In this document: one piece after another, positions 1-8,976 of the stretch
Numbering within the stretch: the stretch's first letter is position 1
Layout of the letters: the number at the start of each line of letters is the position of its first letter
Source: Rhizobium sp. AC27/96
GTDB taxonomy: Bacteria > Pseudomonadota > Alphaproteobacteria > Rhizobiales > Rhizobiaceae
NCBI RefSeq assembly: GCF_001692325.1
Contig: NZ_LXKN01000014.1
Span: 1 to 64,000, forward strand
Reading direction: 5' to 3'
Length of the DNA: 64,000 bases
Made by a program: the position numbers and the translations under genes
The notes under the pieces: generated by a model
Told to the model about the DNA's origin: nothing
The model's input: the letters and a program-made list of their open reading frames with translations, nothing else
Databases searched by the model: none

Positions 1-1
1 G

Positions 2-182
2 GCCGTCGAAAAGCGCTTCGGCGCAACCAGCGCCCCCCATGCAATAGAACATCTATCTGATAACGGCAGTGCATACACCGCGCGCGAGACCAGGCTGTTC
101 GCCCAAGCCCTCAACCTGATCCCATGCTTCACGCCCGTTGCCAGCCCACAATCGAACGGCATGTCTGAAGCCTTCGTCAAAA
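2..182 (+). pseudogene. IS3-family transposase OrfB fragment (interrupted)
   Basis: Frame 2 reads an integrase-core (rve) segment with LSDNGSAYTARET, FTPVASPQSNGM and SEAFVK, typical of the C-terminal catalytic part of IS3-family OrfB (the Asp of SDNG and the Glu of SEAF belong to the DDE triad). The 5' part lies outside the window. After FVK the expected TFKRDY continuation is missing, because an IS66-type end starts at about position 183. The gene is therefore a remnant broken by insertion. Confidence 0.8.
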
Positions 183-1611
183 GTAAGCGGCAAGCTGACC
201 CCGTTCAGCGCGCGTAATTCCAGGGCATGAGTGCATCGAGATCGCTGCTTGACCAGCCATTGGCGATGCGCTCGAGGGTCTGGGTGAGCCAGGCTTGCGG
301 ATCGACATTGTTCATCTTGGCTGTCTGAAGAAGTGTCGCGATTGTCGCCCAGGTCCTCCCACCGCCATCGCTGCCAGCGAAGAGACTGTTCTTTCTCGTA
401 ATCGTCTGGGGCCTGATGGCGCGCTCAACGATGTTGCTGTCCAGCTCGATACGGCCGTCGGTCAGGAAGCGCTCGAAGATTGCGCGACGTGAGGTGGCAT
501 ATCGGATTGCCTCAGCGAGCTTGGATTTGCCGGAGATCCGCGGCAGGGTCTTCTGCCAAAGGCCGAAGAGCTCATTGACGACGGCTGCAGATGTCTGCTG
601 ACGCGCCGCCACACGGACATCAGGGCTTTGACCGCGGGCTGTTTCTTCGACCTGCCAGAGCTTTGCCATCAGCTCCACCGTCTCGGTGGCGATCTTGGAG
701 GTGTCCGATGCGTGGAGTTCGTAGAACTTGCGTCTGCTGTGGGACCAGCAGCCGGCAAGCATCACGCCGTCATTGCCGCCGTCAGATCGGGCAAGCTTTT
801 TGTAGGCACCATACCCATCAACCTGAAGAATGCCGCGATAGCCGCTCAGATGCCGGGCGACGCGATCGCCAGCTCGGCTATCTTCGAAGCGATAGGCGAC
901 CATCGGTGGGCCATTGCCACCGAAGGGTCTGTCATCCCTGGCATAGGCCCACAGCCAGGCCGTCTTTGCCGACCCGGATCCCGGTGCGAGCGTTGGCAAC
1001 GTCGTTTCGTCGGCGAAGATGCGCTCGGCCTTTTTGATTTCGGCGAGGATGTACTCGGCGAGGATATCGAGCTCGAAGCCAAGCTTGCCCATCCATTGGG
1101 CCATCAGCTTGCGATCGAGCTCGACCTTATCGCGGGCGTAAATCGCCTCCTGCCGATAGAGCGGCAGGCCATCGGCATACTTCGAGACCGCGATCTGGGC
1201 GAGAAGCGCTTCCGTCGGAATGCCTCCCTCGATGATGTGCGCAGGTGCGGCGGCCTGAATGACGCCGTCTTCGTTTTTGAAGGCATACTTCGGCCGCCGG
1301 GTGACGATGACGCGGAACTTCGCCGGCACGACGTCTAGCCGCTCAGAGACGTCTTCTCCGATCAGCACCTTCTGTTTGCCCGCATGCTCGGGCAGTTCAT
1401 CCGGCTCGATCACCACTTCGATGCGTTCCAGATGTGGTGCAAAGCCCTTGCGCGGTCGCGGCGGACGTTTGCCATCGGGATGGGCAGCGCTCTTGTTTAC
1501 CTGGGCTCGAATTGCAGCGATGCCGGTCTCGATCTCTTCGAAGACGAATGAATTAAAAGGCCCTGTCGTCTTTTGGCATACAGGCGGATATCATGCACTT
1601 TTCGATCCTCG
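183..1611 (-). pseudogene. tnpC: IS66-family TnpC transposase, 5'-truncated element
   Basis: The minus-strand frame ends at 205 and stays open back to about 1611. The recognisable IS66 TnpC part includes IGEDVSERLDVVPAKFRVI, the central DDE domain with LQVDGYGAYKKL, and a C-terminal DSNIVERAIRP motif. About 470 residues are readable, while complete family members have about 510-530, so the N-terminus is lost. A GTG at 1416 is only an internal start. An IS66-like terminal sequence beginning GTAAGCGG lies at 183 inside the IS3 fragment. No TnpA/TnpB genes or second inverted repeat are visible, so the element is a remnant. Confidence 0.8.
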
Positions 1612-1877
1612 CTACGCGAAGCGTATCTGGTCGTCGATTGACCGCCTCTCCGGCATCGCGTTGTGATGTCACGGAAATTTTGACCGAATGTCGAGGAAGC
1701 GCTGCGTCGGCAGTTCGGCGCAGTGTTCTTTCGTAACATGTAGACAACACATTAACATTTCTGAACCAATGAAATATTATTATTAACTTTTTCTGATGTA
1801 ACGTTCGCGTTAGACTCTCGTCATCCAACGTCGATGTCCCACGCCGGGGCCTCGAGCTTAGCGATGAAGGAGAGGAC
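1612..1877. promoter_or_regulatory. Upstream region of SHMT-like gene with direct repeats
   Basis: This non-coding stretch is AT-rich from 1740 to 1810. It contains two direct copies of a similar sequence, ATTAACATTTCTGA at 1751-1764 and ATTAACTTTTTCTGA at 1782-1796, spaced 31 bp (about three helical turns). A third related copy lies before the next operon at 4179-4193. The second copy overlaps a plausible -35 region. Two sites on one DNA face fit a LysR-type operator, probably for the LysR gene at 3217-4128. This is an inference from the repeat pattern. Confidence 0.45.
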
Positions 1878-3197
1878 ATGCCCCATCTGAGTCATAGACA
1901 GTGGGTGCCGGAGGCATGCGAAACGCATATCCAGCGAATCGCGGCGAACGTTTCGGCAGAAACCCGCGACGTCGCGGCCCGTATCGAAGCTCTGGTTGCT
2001 AGGAACCTTGAGATTCACGATGCCGACTGCTTTAATCTAAATCCCGCGACAAACGTTCTCAACCCTGTTGCCGAAGCCGTCTTGAGCCGCGGTCTCGGTA
2101 ACCGCCCGTCGCTCGGCTATCCCGGCGACAAGTATGAAATGGGCCTGGAGGCCATTGAGGAAATCGAGGTCATAGCGGCCGAACTCGCGGCAGAAATTTT
2201 CGAGGCAAAATACGCCGAAATGCGCGTGGCGTCGGGCGCAATGGCGAACCTATACGCTTTCATGGCAATGGCGAAACCAGGAGACGCCATCATTGCGCCT
2301 CCGGCAACAATCGGCGGACATGTCACGCACCACGCTCCCGGTTGCGCTGGCATGTACGGCTTGTCGATCCATGCGATGCCGGTCGATCCTGAAGGCTATA
2401 CCGTTAACATTCCTGCCCTTGCCGCCTTGGCGGAAAGAGTGAGGCCGAAGATCATTACAATCGGCGGCAGCCTAAATTTGTTTCCGCACCCGGTTGCCGA
2501 AATTCGCAAGATTGCTGATGCCGTCGGCGCCTATGTGCTTTTCGATGCTGCACATCAATGCGGGATCATAGCCGGCAAATCCTGGGCCAATCCCTTGGAA
2601 CAGGGGGCGCATCTGATCACTATGAGCACCTACAAGAGCCTGGGCGGCCCGGCCGGAGGGCTGATCGTAACCAATGATGCGGCGCTTGCCGAAAAGCTTG
2701 ACCGTGTGGCTTTTCCGGGAATGACGGCAAACTTCGACGCGGCGAAGGCGGCCGCGTTGGCGATCACTCTGCTTGATTGGCGCGATCACGGGATCGCCTA
2801 CTCAAGGGCCATGGTGGACCTCGCCCAGGCTCTTGCAATCGCCATGCAGGCAGAAGGACTGCCGGCCTTCGGAACTGGCAAGGGGATCACCGAGAGCCAT
2901 CAGTTCGCTTTGGAGGCGGTCGGGTTCGGCGGCGGGCAGGCCGCGGCGAAGAAGCTGCGAAAAGCCGGGTTTCTCACATGCGGAATCGGGTTGCCCATTC
3001 CCGAAATCGACGGCGACAAGAATGGGCTACGCTTCGGCACGCCTGAACTCGTGCGACGCGGCGTCACTCCTTCCGACGCGCCGAAACTCGCTGCGCTAAT
3101 TGCCGAGGGCCTGCGCGCCAACGATCCGGAGACGGTCGCGCCCCGGACGGCAGCATTTCGCCGAACATTTGATGAGTTCCATTACATCAATCATTAG
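1878..3197 (+). CDS. SHMT-fold PLP-dependent enzyme, substrate unknown
   Basis: A 439-residue fold-type I PLP enzyme related to serine hydroxymethyltransferase. The Schiff-base lysine is K253 in STYKSLGGPAGG. D223 and H226 in FDAAHQCG correspond to the SHMT cofactor-binding Asp and His, and GYPGDKY (80-86) matches the SHMT GYPGKRY loop. By hand alignment, E. coli SHMT Y55 and E57 fall on P77 and L79, and Y65 on E87, so the glutamate needed for normal serine cleavage is absent. It is probably not a housekeeping GlyA; an aldolase-, decarboxylase- or racemase-like reaction is possible. AAGGAGAGG precedes the ATG. It lies convergent to the LysR gene and next to the GlyA/DsdA operon, suggesting the same catabolic theme. 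Confidence 0.7.
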   Translation: MPHLSHRQWVPEACETHIQRIAANVSAETRDVAARIEALVARNLEIHDADCFNLNPATNVLNPVAEAVLSRGLGNRPSLGYPGDKYEMGLEAIEEIEVIAAELAAEIFEAKYAEMRVASGAMANLYAFMAMAKPGDAIIAPPATIGGHVTHHAPGCAGMYGLSIHAMPVDPEGYTVNIPALAALAERVRPKIITIGGSLNLFPHPVAEIRKIADAVGAYVLFDAAHQCGIIAGKSWANPLEQGAHLITMSTYKSLGGPAGGLIVTNDAALAEKLDRVAFPGMTANFDAAKAAALAITLLDWRDHGIAYSRAMVDLAQALAIAMQAEGLPAFGTGKGITESHQFALEAVGFGGGQAAAKKLRKAGFLTCGIGLPIPEIDGDKNGLRFGTPELVRRGVTPSDAPKLAALIAEGLRANDPETVAPRTAAFRRTFDEFHYINH

Positions 3198-3216
3198 TCA
3201 CAGACCTCCCATGACC

Positions 3217-4128
3217 TCAAACGGCATTCCGGTTGAGGTCATTTGCTTTTTGTCGGCAAGCCGCGATGAACGCTTTGAGTGCTGGGCTGCGGCCCTGACC
3301 TTTCCGGTAGGCGAGGGAGATTTTGCGGCGAATTTCCGGCTGCAACGGTCTGACTTGGACGTCTCGAAGGTCAAGGCTCGCGCGCAGCCCCGGCAGGATC
3401 GAGATCCCGGCGTGGCTTCTAATCAAGGCGATGCTGACCTCAAACCCTTTGCAGCGTGCCGTGATTTGGGGATCAAAGCCTGCGCCTTGGCACGCTTCGG
3501 TGAGCATTCGCGTGTAGTTCGATGATGCAGTGTCGATGATCCACCGTTCGCCGGTCAAGTCGGGGAGCGTGACATGATCGCGGCCGGCGAGACGATGGCC
3601 CTTTCCCATCATTACGTGGAAAACGTCCTCAATAAGCGGAATCGTTTCCATGTTCGAGTCGAGTGCGCCGGGCAGTATGTTGAGATCATCAATAATCGCG
3701 ACGTCCGTTTGCCAGGTTCGCAAAGCGGCCACGCTTTCCTCCGGTTCCATCTCATCGAACTGGATGGCGAGAAGCGGGTGATCCTCGGCCAATTGCTGGA
3801 TCGTCGGTGGGATGAGCACCGCGGCCACCGAAGGAAAGGCCGCAACCCGAAGATCACCTGCCACCAGGTTTTCCAGTTCCGCGATATCGGCTTTTGCGCC
3901 TTCCAATTCTGCGAAGATTCGTTCTGCCCGATCGACCAGAATTTGACCTGCAACGGTGAGCGCGACACCGCGACCACGCTTCTCGATCAAGGGCGCGCCG
4001 ACCTCCTGCTCCAGCAAGGTCATCTGCTGCGAAATCGCCGACGGAGAGACAAGCAGGGCCTCGGAGACGGCAGCCATGGTCTTGCGTATGGAAAGTTCGC
4101 GAAGGGCGCGTAGCCGTCCAAGGTCCAT
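3217..4128 (-). CDS. LysR-type transcriptional regulator
   Basis: A LysR-family regulator of 303 residues from ATG 4128. That ATG has GGGAG 7 bp upstream; an in-frame upstream start at 4149 adds seven residues. The N-terminal winged helix contains SEALLVSPSAISQQMTLLEQ, and the rest is a periplasmic-binding-like effector domain. The gene is divergent from the GlyA-DsdA-FolD-PurU-transporter operon and convergent with the SHMT-like gene, the classical position for a pathway-specific activator. Related AT-rich repeats precede both target transcription units. The effector may be the imported amino acid; this is not shown. Confidence 0.85.
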   Translation of the reverse strand: MDLGRLRALRELSIRKTMAAVSEALLVSPSAISQQMTLLEQEVGAPLIEKRGRGVALTVAGQILVDRAERIFAELEGAKADIAELENLVAGDLRVAAFPSVAAVLIPPTIQQLAEDHPLLAIQFDEMEPEESVAALRTWQTDVAIIDDLNILPGALDSNMETIPLIEDVFHVMMGKGHRLAGRDHVTLPDLTGERWIIDTASSNYTRMLTEACQGAGFDPQITARCKGFEVSIALIRSHAGISILPGLRASLDLRDVQVRPLQPEIRRKISLAYRKGQGRSPALKAFIAACRQKANDLNRNAV

Positions 4129-4343
4129 CAGTTTCTCCCCAGAAAACATTAGCGTAATTTACGAACATAAAAAATACAATTAACTTTTTTTGACTGAAAT
4201 ATTTCGCTACCGTCCTCTCAACAGCGGGACACCAGTGCAGGCATTCGGCGCTGGAATCAAAGCGCCGTCCGTGTTCCGCCCGCAAAACACAGGCTGCCTG
4301 ACACCGGCAACCGCCATTCGAAATTTGAAAAGAGGGACGCGAA
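4129..4343. promoter_or_regulatory. Divergent promoter region, LysR / catabolic operon
   Basis: This 215-bp divergent intergenic region contains ATTAACTTTTTTTGA at 4179-4193, a third copy of the repeat seen at 1751 and 1782. A TTGACT hexamer (4189-4194) overlaps it and could be the -35 of the rightward promoter. AGAGGGACG lies just before the ATG at 4344. Binding by the adjacent LysR protein is inferred. Confidence 0.45.
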
Positions 4344-5624
4344 ATGACCACTCAGGCACACGAATACTTCAATACCCGGCTCGCCGAGCGTGACCCGCTG
4401 ATCTTCAACGCTCTGGAGGGCGAGCGGAAGCGCCAGCAGGGCCAGATCGAGTTGATCGCCTCCGAAAACTCGGTCAGTGCCGCGACCCTGGATGCCCTGG
4501 GCTCGGTTATTACCAACAAGACGGTCGAAGGTTATCCGGGCAATCGTTTCCATGGCGGCGCCGACTACGCAGATATCGTCGAACAGGCCGCCATCGACCG
4601 CGCCAAGAAACTCTTTGGTGTTTCCTACGCCAACGTGCAGCCCCACTCGGGCACGCAGGCTAACCAGGCTGTCTTCTTTGCCCTGTTGCAGCCCGGTGAT
4701 CTGGTTCTCAGCCTCGACCTCGCTGCCGGCGGTCACCTCAGCCATGGCGCCAAGCCGAACCAGTCGGGCCGGTGGTTTTCGGTCGTCTCCTACGGTGTTG
4801 ACCGGGAAACCGGACTGATCGACTACGATATCGTCGAAAAGCTTGCGCTCGAGCACAAACCAAAACTGATCATCTCCGGCGGTTCGTCCTATCCGCGCGA
4901 GTATGACTTCGGCCGCATGCGTAAGATCGCCGACGCCGTCGGCGCTGTCTACCTCGTTGACATGGCGCACTTCGCCGGCCTTGTTGCCGCCGGCGTTCAC
5001 ACAAATCCGGTTCCCTACGCCGACATCGTGACGTGCACGACGACGAAGACTTTGCGTGGTGCCCGCGGCGGTCTGGTCCTCACCAACCGGGAGGACTTTG
5101 TAAAGAAGTTCCAGTCGGCGGTCTTCCCCGGCGTTCAGGGCAGCGCACATCTTGCGACCATTGCCGGCAAGGCAGTTTGCCTGGGTGAGGCTCTGACCGA
5201 TGAATTCAAGACCTACGGTGCGAATGTCAAGGCGAATGCCAAGCTACTCGCTGAGATTCTGATGAAACGCGGCGTCGGCATCGTCAGTGGCGGTACTGAT
5301 ACCCATCTCGTGCTCGTCGATGTCTCGTCGAAGGGTCTGCTCGGTCAGCAGGCGCAGGACCTGCTCTATTCCGTTGATATCACGTCGAATAAGAACCCCA
5401 TCCCGTTCGACAGCGCCAAGCCGTCTGAATGGAAGGGCATCCGCCTCGGCTCGTCTGCCGGTACGACACGCGGCTTCGGCGCAGCCGAATTCGAGAAGAT
5501 CGCCAACCTTATCGCCGATGTTTTCGATGCCGAGAACCTGACCCCGGAAGATCGTGCCTCGGAGCATAAACGGGTTCGCGCAGAAGTAGCCGATCTCTGC
5601 TCGGCGTTCCCTGTCTATCCCTAA
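4344..5624 (+). CDS. glyA: GlyA-family, likely 2-methylserine/alpha-hydroxymethylserine hydroxymethyltransferase
   Basis: A 426-residue SHMT homologue using PLP and THF. PLP lysine is K235 in CTTTKTLRGARGG, with D206/H209 in VDMAHFAG, and E62 (E. coli E57) is retained. Key positions differ from ordinary GlyA: Y55 becomes T60, Y64-Y65 becomes F69-H70, and the His before the lysine becomes T234. A Thr at the Tyr55 position is known from alpha-methylserine hydroxymethyltransferases (EC 2.1.2.7), and a Tyr-to-Thr change there lets SHMT use D-amino acid donors. EC 2.1.2.7 is also known to act on 2-hydroxymethylserine. The neighbouring D-serine ammonia-lyase, FolD and PurU fit the products D-serine and methylene-THF. 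The exact substrate remains inferred. Confidence 0.8.
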   Translation: MTTQAHEYFNTRLAERDPLIFNALEGERKRQQGQIELIASENSVSAATLDALGSVITNKTVEGYPGNRFHGGADYADIVEQAAIDRAKKLFGVSYANVQPHSGTQANQAVFFALLQPGDLVLSLDLAAGGHLSHGAKPNQSGRWFSVVSYGVDRETGLIDYDIVEKLALEHKPKLIISGGSSYPREYDFGRMRKIADAVGAVYLVDMAHFAGLVAAGVHTNPVPYADIVTCTTTKTLRGARGGLVLTNREDFVKKFQSAVFPGVQGSAHLATIAGKAVCLGEALTDEFKTYGANVKANAKLLAEILMKRGVGIVSGGTDTHLVLVDVSSKGLLGQQAQDLLYSVDITSNKNPIPFDSAKPSEWKGIRLGSSAGTTRGFGAAEFEKIANLIADVFDAENLTPEDRASEHKRVRAEVADLCSAFPVYP

Positions 5625-5675
5625 TTTTTCACCCGGCCGGAGCCTCGGGCTCTGGCCATCGGCTTGGATACGGAC

Positions 5676-6995
5676 ATGACGATTCATCTTCCCGACGACC
5701 CTGCGCGAAGCGACGTGCTCGCCGCTCATCCGACCCTTTGGGTCAATGCCGCCTATCGACCCGGTGCCATCGGGGACGATGCGCTGCCCATCCGACCGGA
5801 AATGGTCGATGAGGCCCAAGCAAACTGGAAACGGCTCGCTCCACTTCTGGAAACCTGCTTTCCCGAGTTGAAGGCCACAGGCGGGGCAATCCGCTCCGAT
5901 CTCGTGGAACTGAAAGCGCTGCGTGACGCGCTTGGTTATGCCGCGCCCGAATTCGGAAAAGTGTTCGTCAAGGCCGACAGCGCGCTCCCTGTCGCGGGCT
6001 CCATCAAGGCGCGGGGTGGTGTCTATGAGGTCTTTCTGTTTGCCGAGCAGCTTGCCAGGAACGAGGGACTCCTGAATTCCGGCGATGATATTCGCTGCCT
6101 CGCTGAAGCGGACGCAAAAGCCTTTTTCTCTCGCTATACAATCGCCGTTGGCAGCACGGGCAATCTCGGTCTTAGCGTCGGAATTGCTGCTCGAGCACTT
6201 GGCTTCAAGGCAACCGTCCACATGTCGTCGGATGCGAAAGCCTGGAAGGTCGAGCGGCTGAAGAAGCTCGGCGTCGAAGTCGTCCAGCACGAAGCCGACT
6301 ACACGATCGCCGTTGAAAACGCGCGTCTCGTCGCAGAAAGCGACCCGATGATCTACTTCGTCGATGACGAACAATCCCGGCATTTGTTTCTCGGGTATTC
6401 GGTCGCCGCCTATGAACTGGCCGACCAACTCAAGGCGCTCGATATCGCCGTTGATGCGGAACATCCGCTGTTTCTCTATCTGCCCTGTGGTATCGGCGGT
6501 GCGCCGGGTGGCGCCACCTACGGCGCCAAAAAGGTATTCGGTGACCACGTCCACTGCTTCTTCGTGGAGCCCGTGCAGTCGCCTTGCGCGCTCGTCCACT
6601 TGATGAGCGGCTCGCAGGAGCTGGTCTCTGTCTATGACGTCGGCCTCACCAACAAGACAGAGGCAGACGGCATGGCCGTCGCGCGCATGTCGGCCTTTGT
6701 CGCCACCGTCATGCGGAACATGCTCGCCGGCGTCTTCACGGTTGCGGATGAGGATCTTCTCCGTTGGCTGCTGCTTGCGCACGAAACGCAGGATATTCGC
6801 CTTGAGCCTTCTGCAACCGCGAGCCTGTCTGGCCCGCAGTTCGTGGTGAAGCATCCGCAGGGCCGCGCATTCTGCGAGCACCAGGGCATTCAGAGCTACC
6901 TCTCCCAAGCCACGCACATTGCCTGGACCACGGGAGGCTCCTTCGTGCCGCAGAAGCAGTTCGATGCGTTCCTGAAACAGGCCGCGGCGCTTTAG
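5676..6995 (+). CDS. dsdA: D-serine ammonia-lyase (D-serine dehydratase)
   Basis: A 439-residue PLP enzyme converting D-serine to pyruvate and ammonia. The lysine motif SIKARGG places the PLP lysine near K111, and [14 protein letters not shown] is the phosphate-binding glycine loop. The length matches the DsdA family (about 440). I chose ATG 5676, preceded by GGATACGGAC; a TTG at 5664 would add four residues. It lies 51 bp after the GlyA-type gene and upstream of folD, so it is read as the step consuming D-serine released by that enzyme. The usual partners DsdC and DsdX are absent, consistent with use in a different pathway. Confidence 0.9.
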   Translation: MTIHLPDDPARSDVLAAHPTLWVNAAYRPGAIGDDALPIRPEMVDEAQANWKRLAPLLETCFPELKATGGAIRSDLVELKALRDALGYAAPEFGKVFVKADSALPVAGSIKARGGVYEVFLFAEQLARNEGLLNSGDDIRCLAEADAKAFFSRYTIAVGSTGNLGLSVGIAARALGFKATVHMSSDAKAWKVERLKKLGVEVVQHEADYTIAVENARLVAESDPMIYFVDDEQSRHLFLGYSVAAYELADQLKALDIAVDAEHPLFLYLPCGIGGAPGGATYGAKKVFGDHVHCFFVEPVQSPCALVHLMSGSQELVSVYDVGLTNKTEADGMAVARMSAFVATVMRNMLAGVFTVADEDLLRWLLLAHETQDIRLEPSATASLSGPQFVVKHPQGRAFCEHQGIQSYLSQATHIAWTTGGSFVPQKQFDAFLKQAAAL

Positions 6996-7011
6996 ATCGG
7001 GAGTGGGTAAG

Positions 7012-7959
7012 ATGTCGGACACGAAGAATTCAACCCAATCGACGACGGGCCGCGCAACACCGGGTTTCAACGCAGACAGGATCGATGGCAAGGCCTTCGC
7101 AGCGAATCTGCTGCAACGCATCAAACAGGATGTCGCGGACCTGCGCGCGACGACTGGCGAAGTTCCGGGGCTTGCGGTGGTGCTTGTCGGAGAAGACCCC
7201 GCGAGTGCCGTCTATGTCACCTCAAAGCGTCGCGAAACGATCGCAGCCGGCATGAACTCCTTCGAGCACCGACTTCCCGAGGAGACGACGCAGGAGGAGC
7301 TTTTGGCATTGATCCGTCGGCTCAACGTTGATCCGACCGTGCATGGCATTCTCGTTCAACTTCCGCTTCCCGGTCAGCTCAATGCCGATGCGGTGATTGA
7401 TGCCATTGATCCCGCCAAGGATGTAGATGGCTTTCACGTCGCTAATGCCGGCCGCCTCGCAGTCGGCCAACAGGCGCTCGTGCCTTGCACGCCGTTGGGG
7501 TGTGTCATGTTGCTGAAGGATCGCCTCGGTGACCTCTCCGGCTTGCACGCTGTGGTGGTTGGTCGCTCCAACATCGTCGGCAAGCCGATGGCCCAGCTTC
7601 TCCTTCAGGAGGACTGCACCGTCACGATCGCGCACCGCCATTCGCGCGATGTCGCGTCGATCACGCGGCTCGCCGACATTCTCGTCGTTGCGGTTGGGCG
7701 TCCGGAAATGGTGAAGGGCGATTGGATCAAGCCAGGGGCCACGGTCATCGACGTCGGTATCAACCGTATCAGCCGGGACGGCAAGACCCGTCTCGTCGGC
7801 GACGTCGATTTTGCCCAGGCAGGCCATGCGAAGGCCATAACGCCGGTTCCCGGCGGTGTTGGTCCGATGACGATCGGTTGCCTGCTCGAAAACACGCTCG
7901 AAGCGTTCCGCCGCGCGCAAGCGCCGACGCTCCTCAAATCCATGAAGAAGGTATCCTGA
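7012..7959 (+). CDS. folD: Methylene-THF dehydrogenase / methenyl-THF cyclohydrolase
   Basis: A bifunctional cytosolic enzyme of 315 residues that oxidises 5,10-methylene-THF and hydrolyses the product to 10-formyl-THF. Visible motifs are YVTSKRRE with the catalytic lysine, PCTPLG, the dinucleotide-binding [11 protein letters not shown] and [14 protein letters not shown] 7012 follows GGGAGTGGG; a GTG at 7003 is a less likely start. The stop overlaps the purU start (TGATG at 7957-7961), so the two are translationally coupled. Here it most likely disposes of the one-carbon unit from the hydroxymethyltransferase and is probably a second plasmid copy beside a chromosomal folD. Confidence 0.93.
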   Translation: MSDTKNSTQSTTGRATPGFNADRIDGKAFAANLLQRIKQDVADLRATTGEVPGLAVVLVGEDPASAVYVTSKRRETIAAGMNSFEHRLPEETTQEELLALIRRLNVDPTVHGILVQLPLPGQLNADAVIDAIDPAKDVDGFHVANAGRLAVGQQALVPCTPLGCVMLLKDRLGDLSGLHAVVVGRSNIVGKPMAQLLLQEDCTVTIAHRHSRDVASITRLADILVVAVGRPEMVKGDWIKPGATVIDVGINRISRDGKTRLVGDVDFAQAGHAKAITPVPGGVGPMTIGCLLENTLEAFRRAQAPTLLKSMKKVS

Positions 7960-8846
7960 TGTCAAATTTCGCACTCCGTGTCGCGTGCACGCCAACCACC
8001 CGAGGGGTAGTCGCAGCGGTCTCGGGCTTCCTCGCTGATGAGGGCTGCAACATCACCGACAGCGCACAATTCGACGATGCCCACACGGGTCGCTTCTTCA
8101 TGCGCACCAGCTTCCGCTCGGAAGAAGGTCGTACGCTTGAGGACCTCCGTGCCGGCTTTGCGCCGATCGCGGGGAAGTTCGAGATGGAGGCGACGTTCTT
8201 CGACGAGGCCTCAAAACGCAAGCTGATGATCATGGTCTCGCGCTTCGGCCACTGTCTGAATGATCTTCTCTACCGCTGGCGGATCGGCGCGTTGCCGGTG
8301 GAAATCGTCGGTGTGATCTCGAACCACCTCGATTACCAGAAGCTCGTTGTCAACCACGACATTCCTTTCCACTACATCAAGGTGACAAAGGAGAACAAAC
8401 GGGCTGCCGAGGCCGAACAGATGCGCATCGTCGAGGATGCCGGTGCGGACCTCATCGTGCTGGCGCGCTATATGCAGGTCCTGTCCGATGAAATGTGCCG
8501 GACCTATTCGGGCCGTATCATCAATATCCACCACTCCTTCCTGCCGTCGTTCAAGGGAGCGAACCCCTACAAACAGGCCTTCGAGCGTGGGGTGAAGCTG
8601 ATTGGCGCCACGTCGCATTATGTCACGGCGGATCTCGACGAGGGGCCGATCATCGAGCAGGACATCGTCCGGATCACCCATGCACAGAGTGCTGAGGACT
8701 ATGTGAGCCTCGGCCGCGATGTCGAGGCGCAGGTTCTCTCGCGCGCTATCCACGCACATATGCACGGCCGCGTCTTCATCAACGGAAACAAGACTGTCGT
8801 TTTCCCGGCGTCCCCGGGCTCCTACGCCAGCGAGCGGATGGGTTGA
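7959..8846 (+). CDS. purU: Formyltetrahydrofolate deformylase
   Basis: A 295-residue hydrolase converting 10-formyl-THF to formate and THF. An N-terminal ACT-like regulatory domain (about 1-80, with VSGFLADEGCNITDSAQF) precedes a formyltransferase-fold domain. The latter has INIHHSFLPSFKGANPY and GATSHYVTADLDEGPI, carrying the conserved catalytic His and Asp. It overlaps folD by one base. PurU regenerates free THF so that folate-dependent cleavage upstream can continue, the expected last step of a one-carbon-releasing catabolic pathway. Confidence 0.93.
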   Translation: MSNFALRVACTPTTRGVVAAVSGFLADEGCNITDSAQFDDAHTGRFFMRTSFRSEEGRTLEDLRAGFAPIAGKFEMEATFFDEASKRKLMIMVSRFGHCLNDLLYRWRIGALPVEIVGVISNHLDYQKLVVNHDIPFHYIKVTKENKRAAEAEQMRIVEDAGADLIVLARYMQVLSDEMCRTYSGRIINIHHSFLPSFKGANPYKQAFERGVKLIGATSHYVTADLDEGPIIEQDIVRITHAQSAEDYVSLGRDVEAQVLSRAIHAHMHGRVFINGNKTVVFPASPGSYASERMG

Positions 8847-8976
8847 GGCCCACGACTCCTCGACGAAGGCACGAAGAAGAAGGTGCACATCCGGCCTCAT
8901 GGTCGGACGAAAGCAACCCAAATCAATAACTTTGACACCGCCCGAGGGCGTCATCATCAACTGAAAGGGAACAGCA

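Noticed and set aside
5244..7124. Long minus-strand ORF of 626 residues
   Set aside because: It is antisense to the GlyA-type gene, dsdA and the folD start, which have clear motifs; the protein has no recognisable domain and reflects high-GC codon bias.
7722..8846. A longer PurU with an N-terminal extension reaching into folD
   Set aside because: The extension is folD in another frame; the coupled ATG at 7959 gives the normal PurU length.
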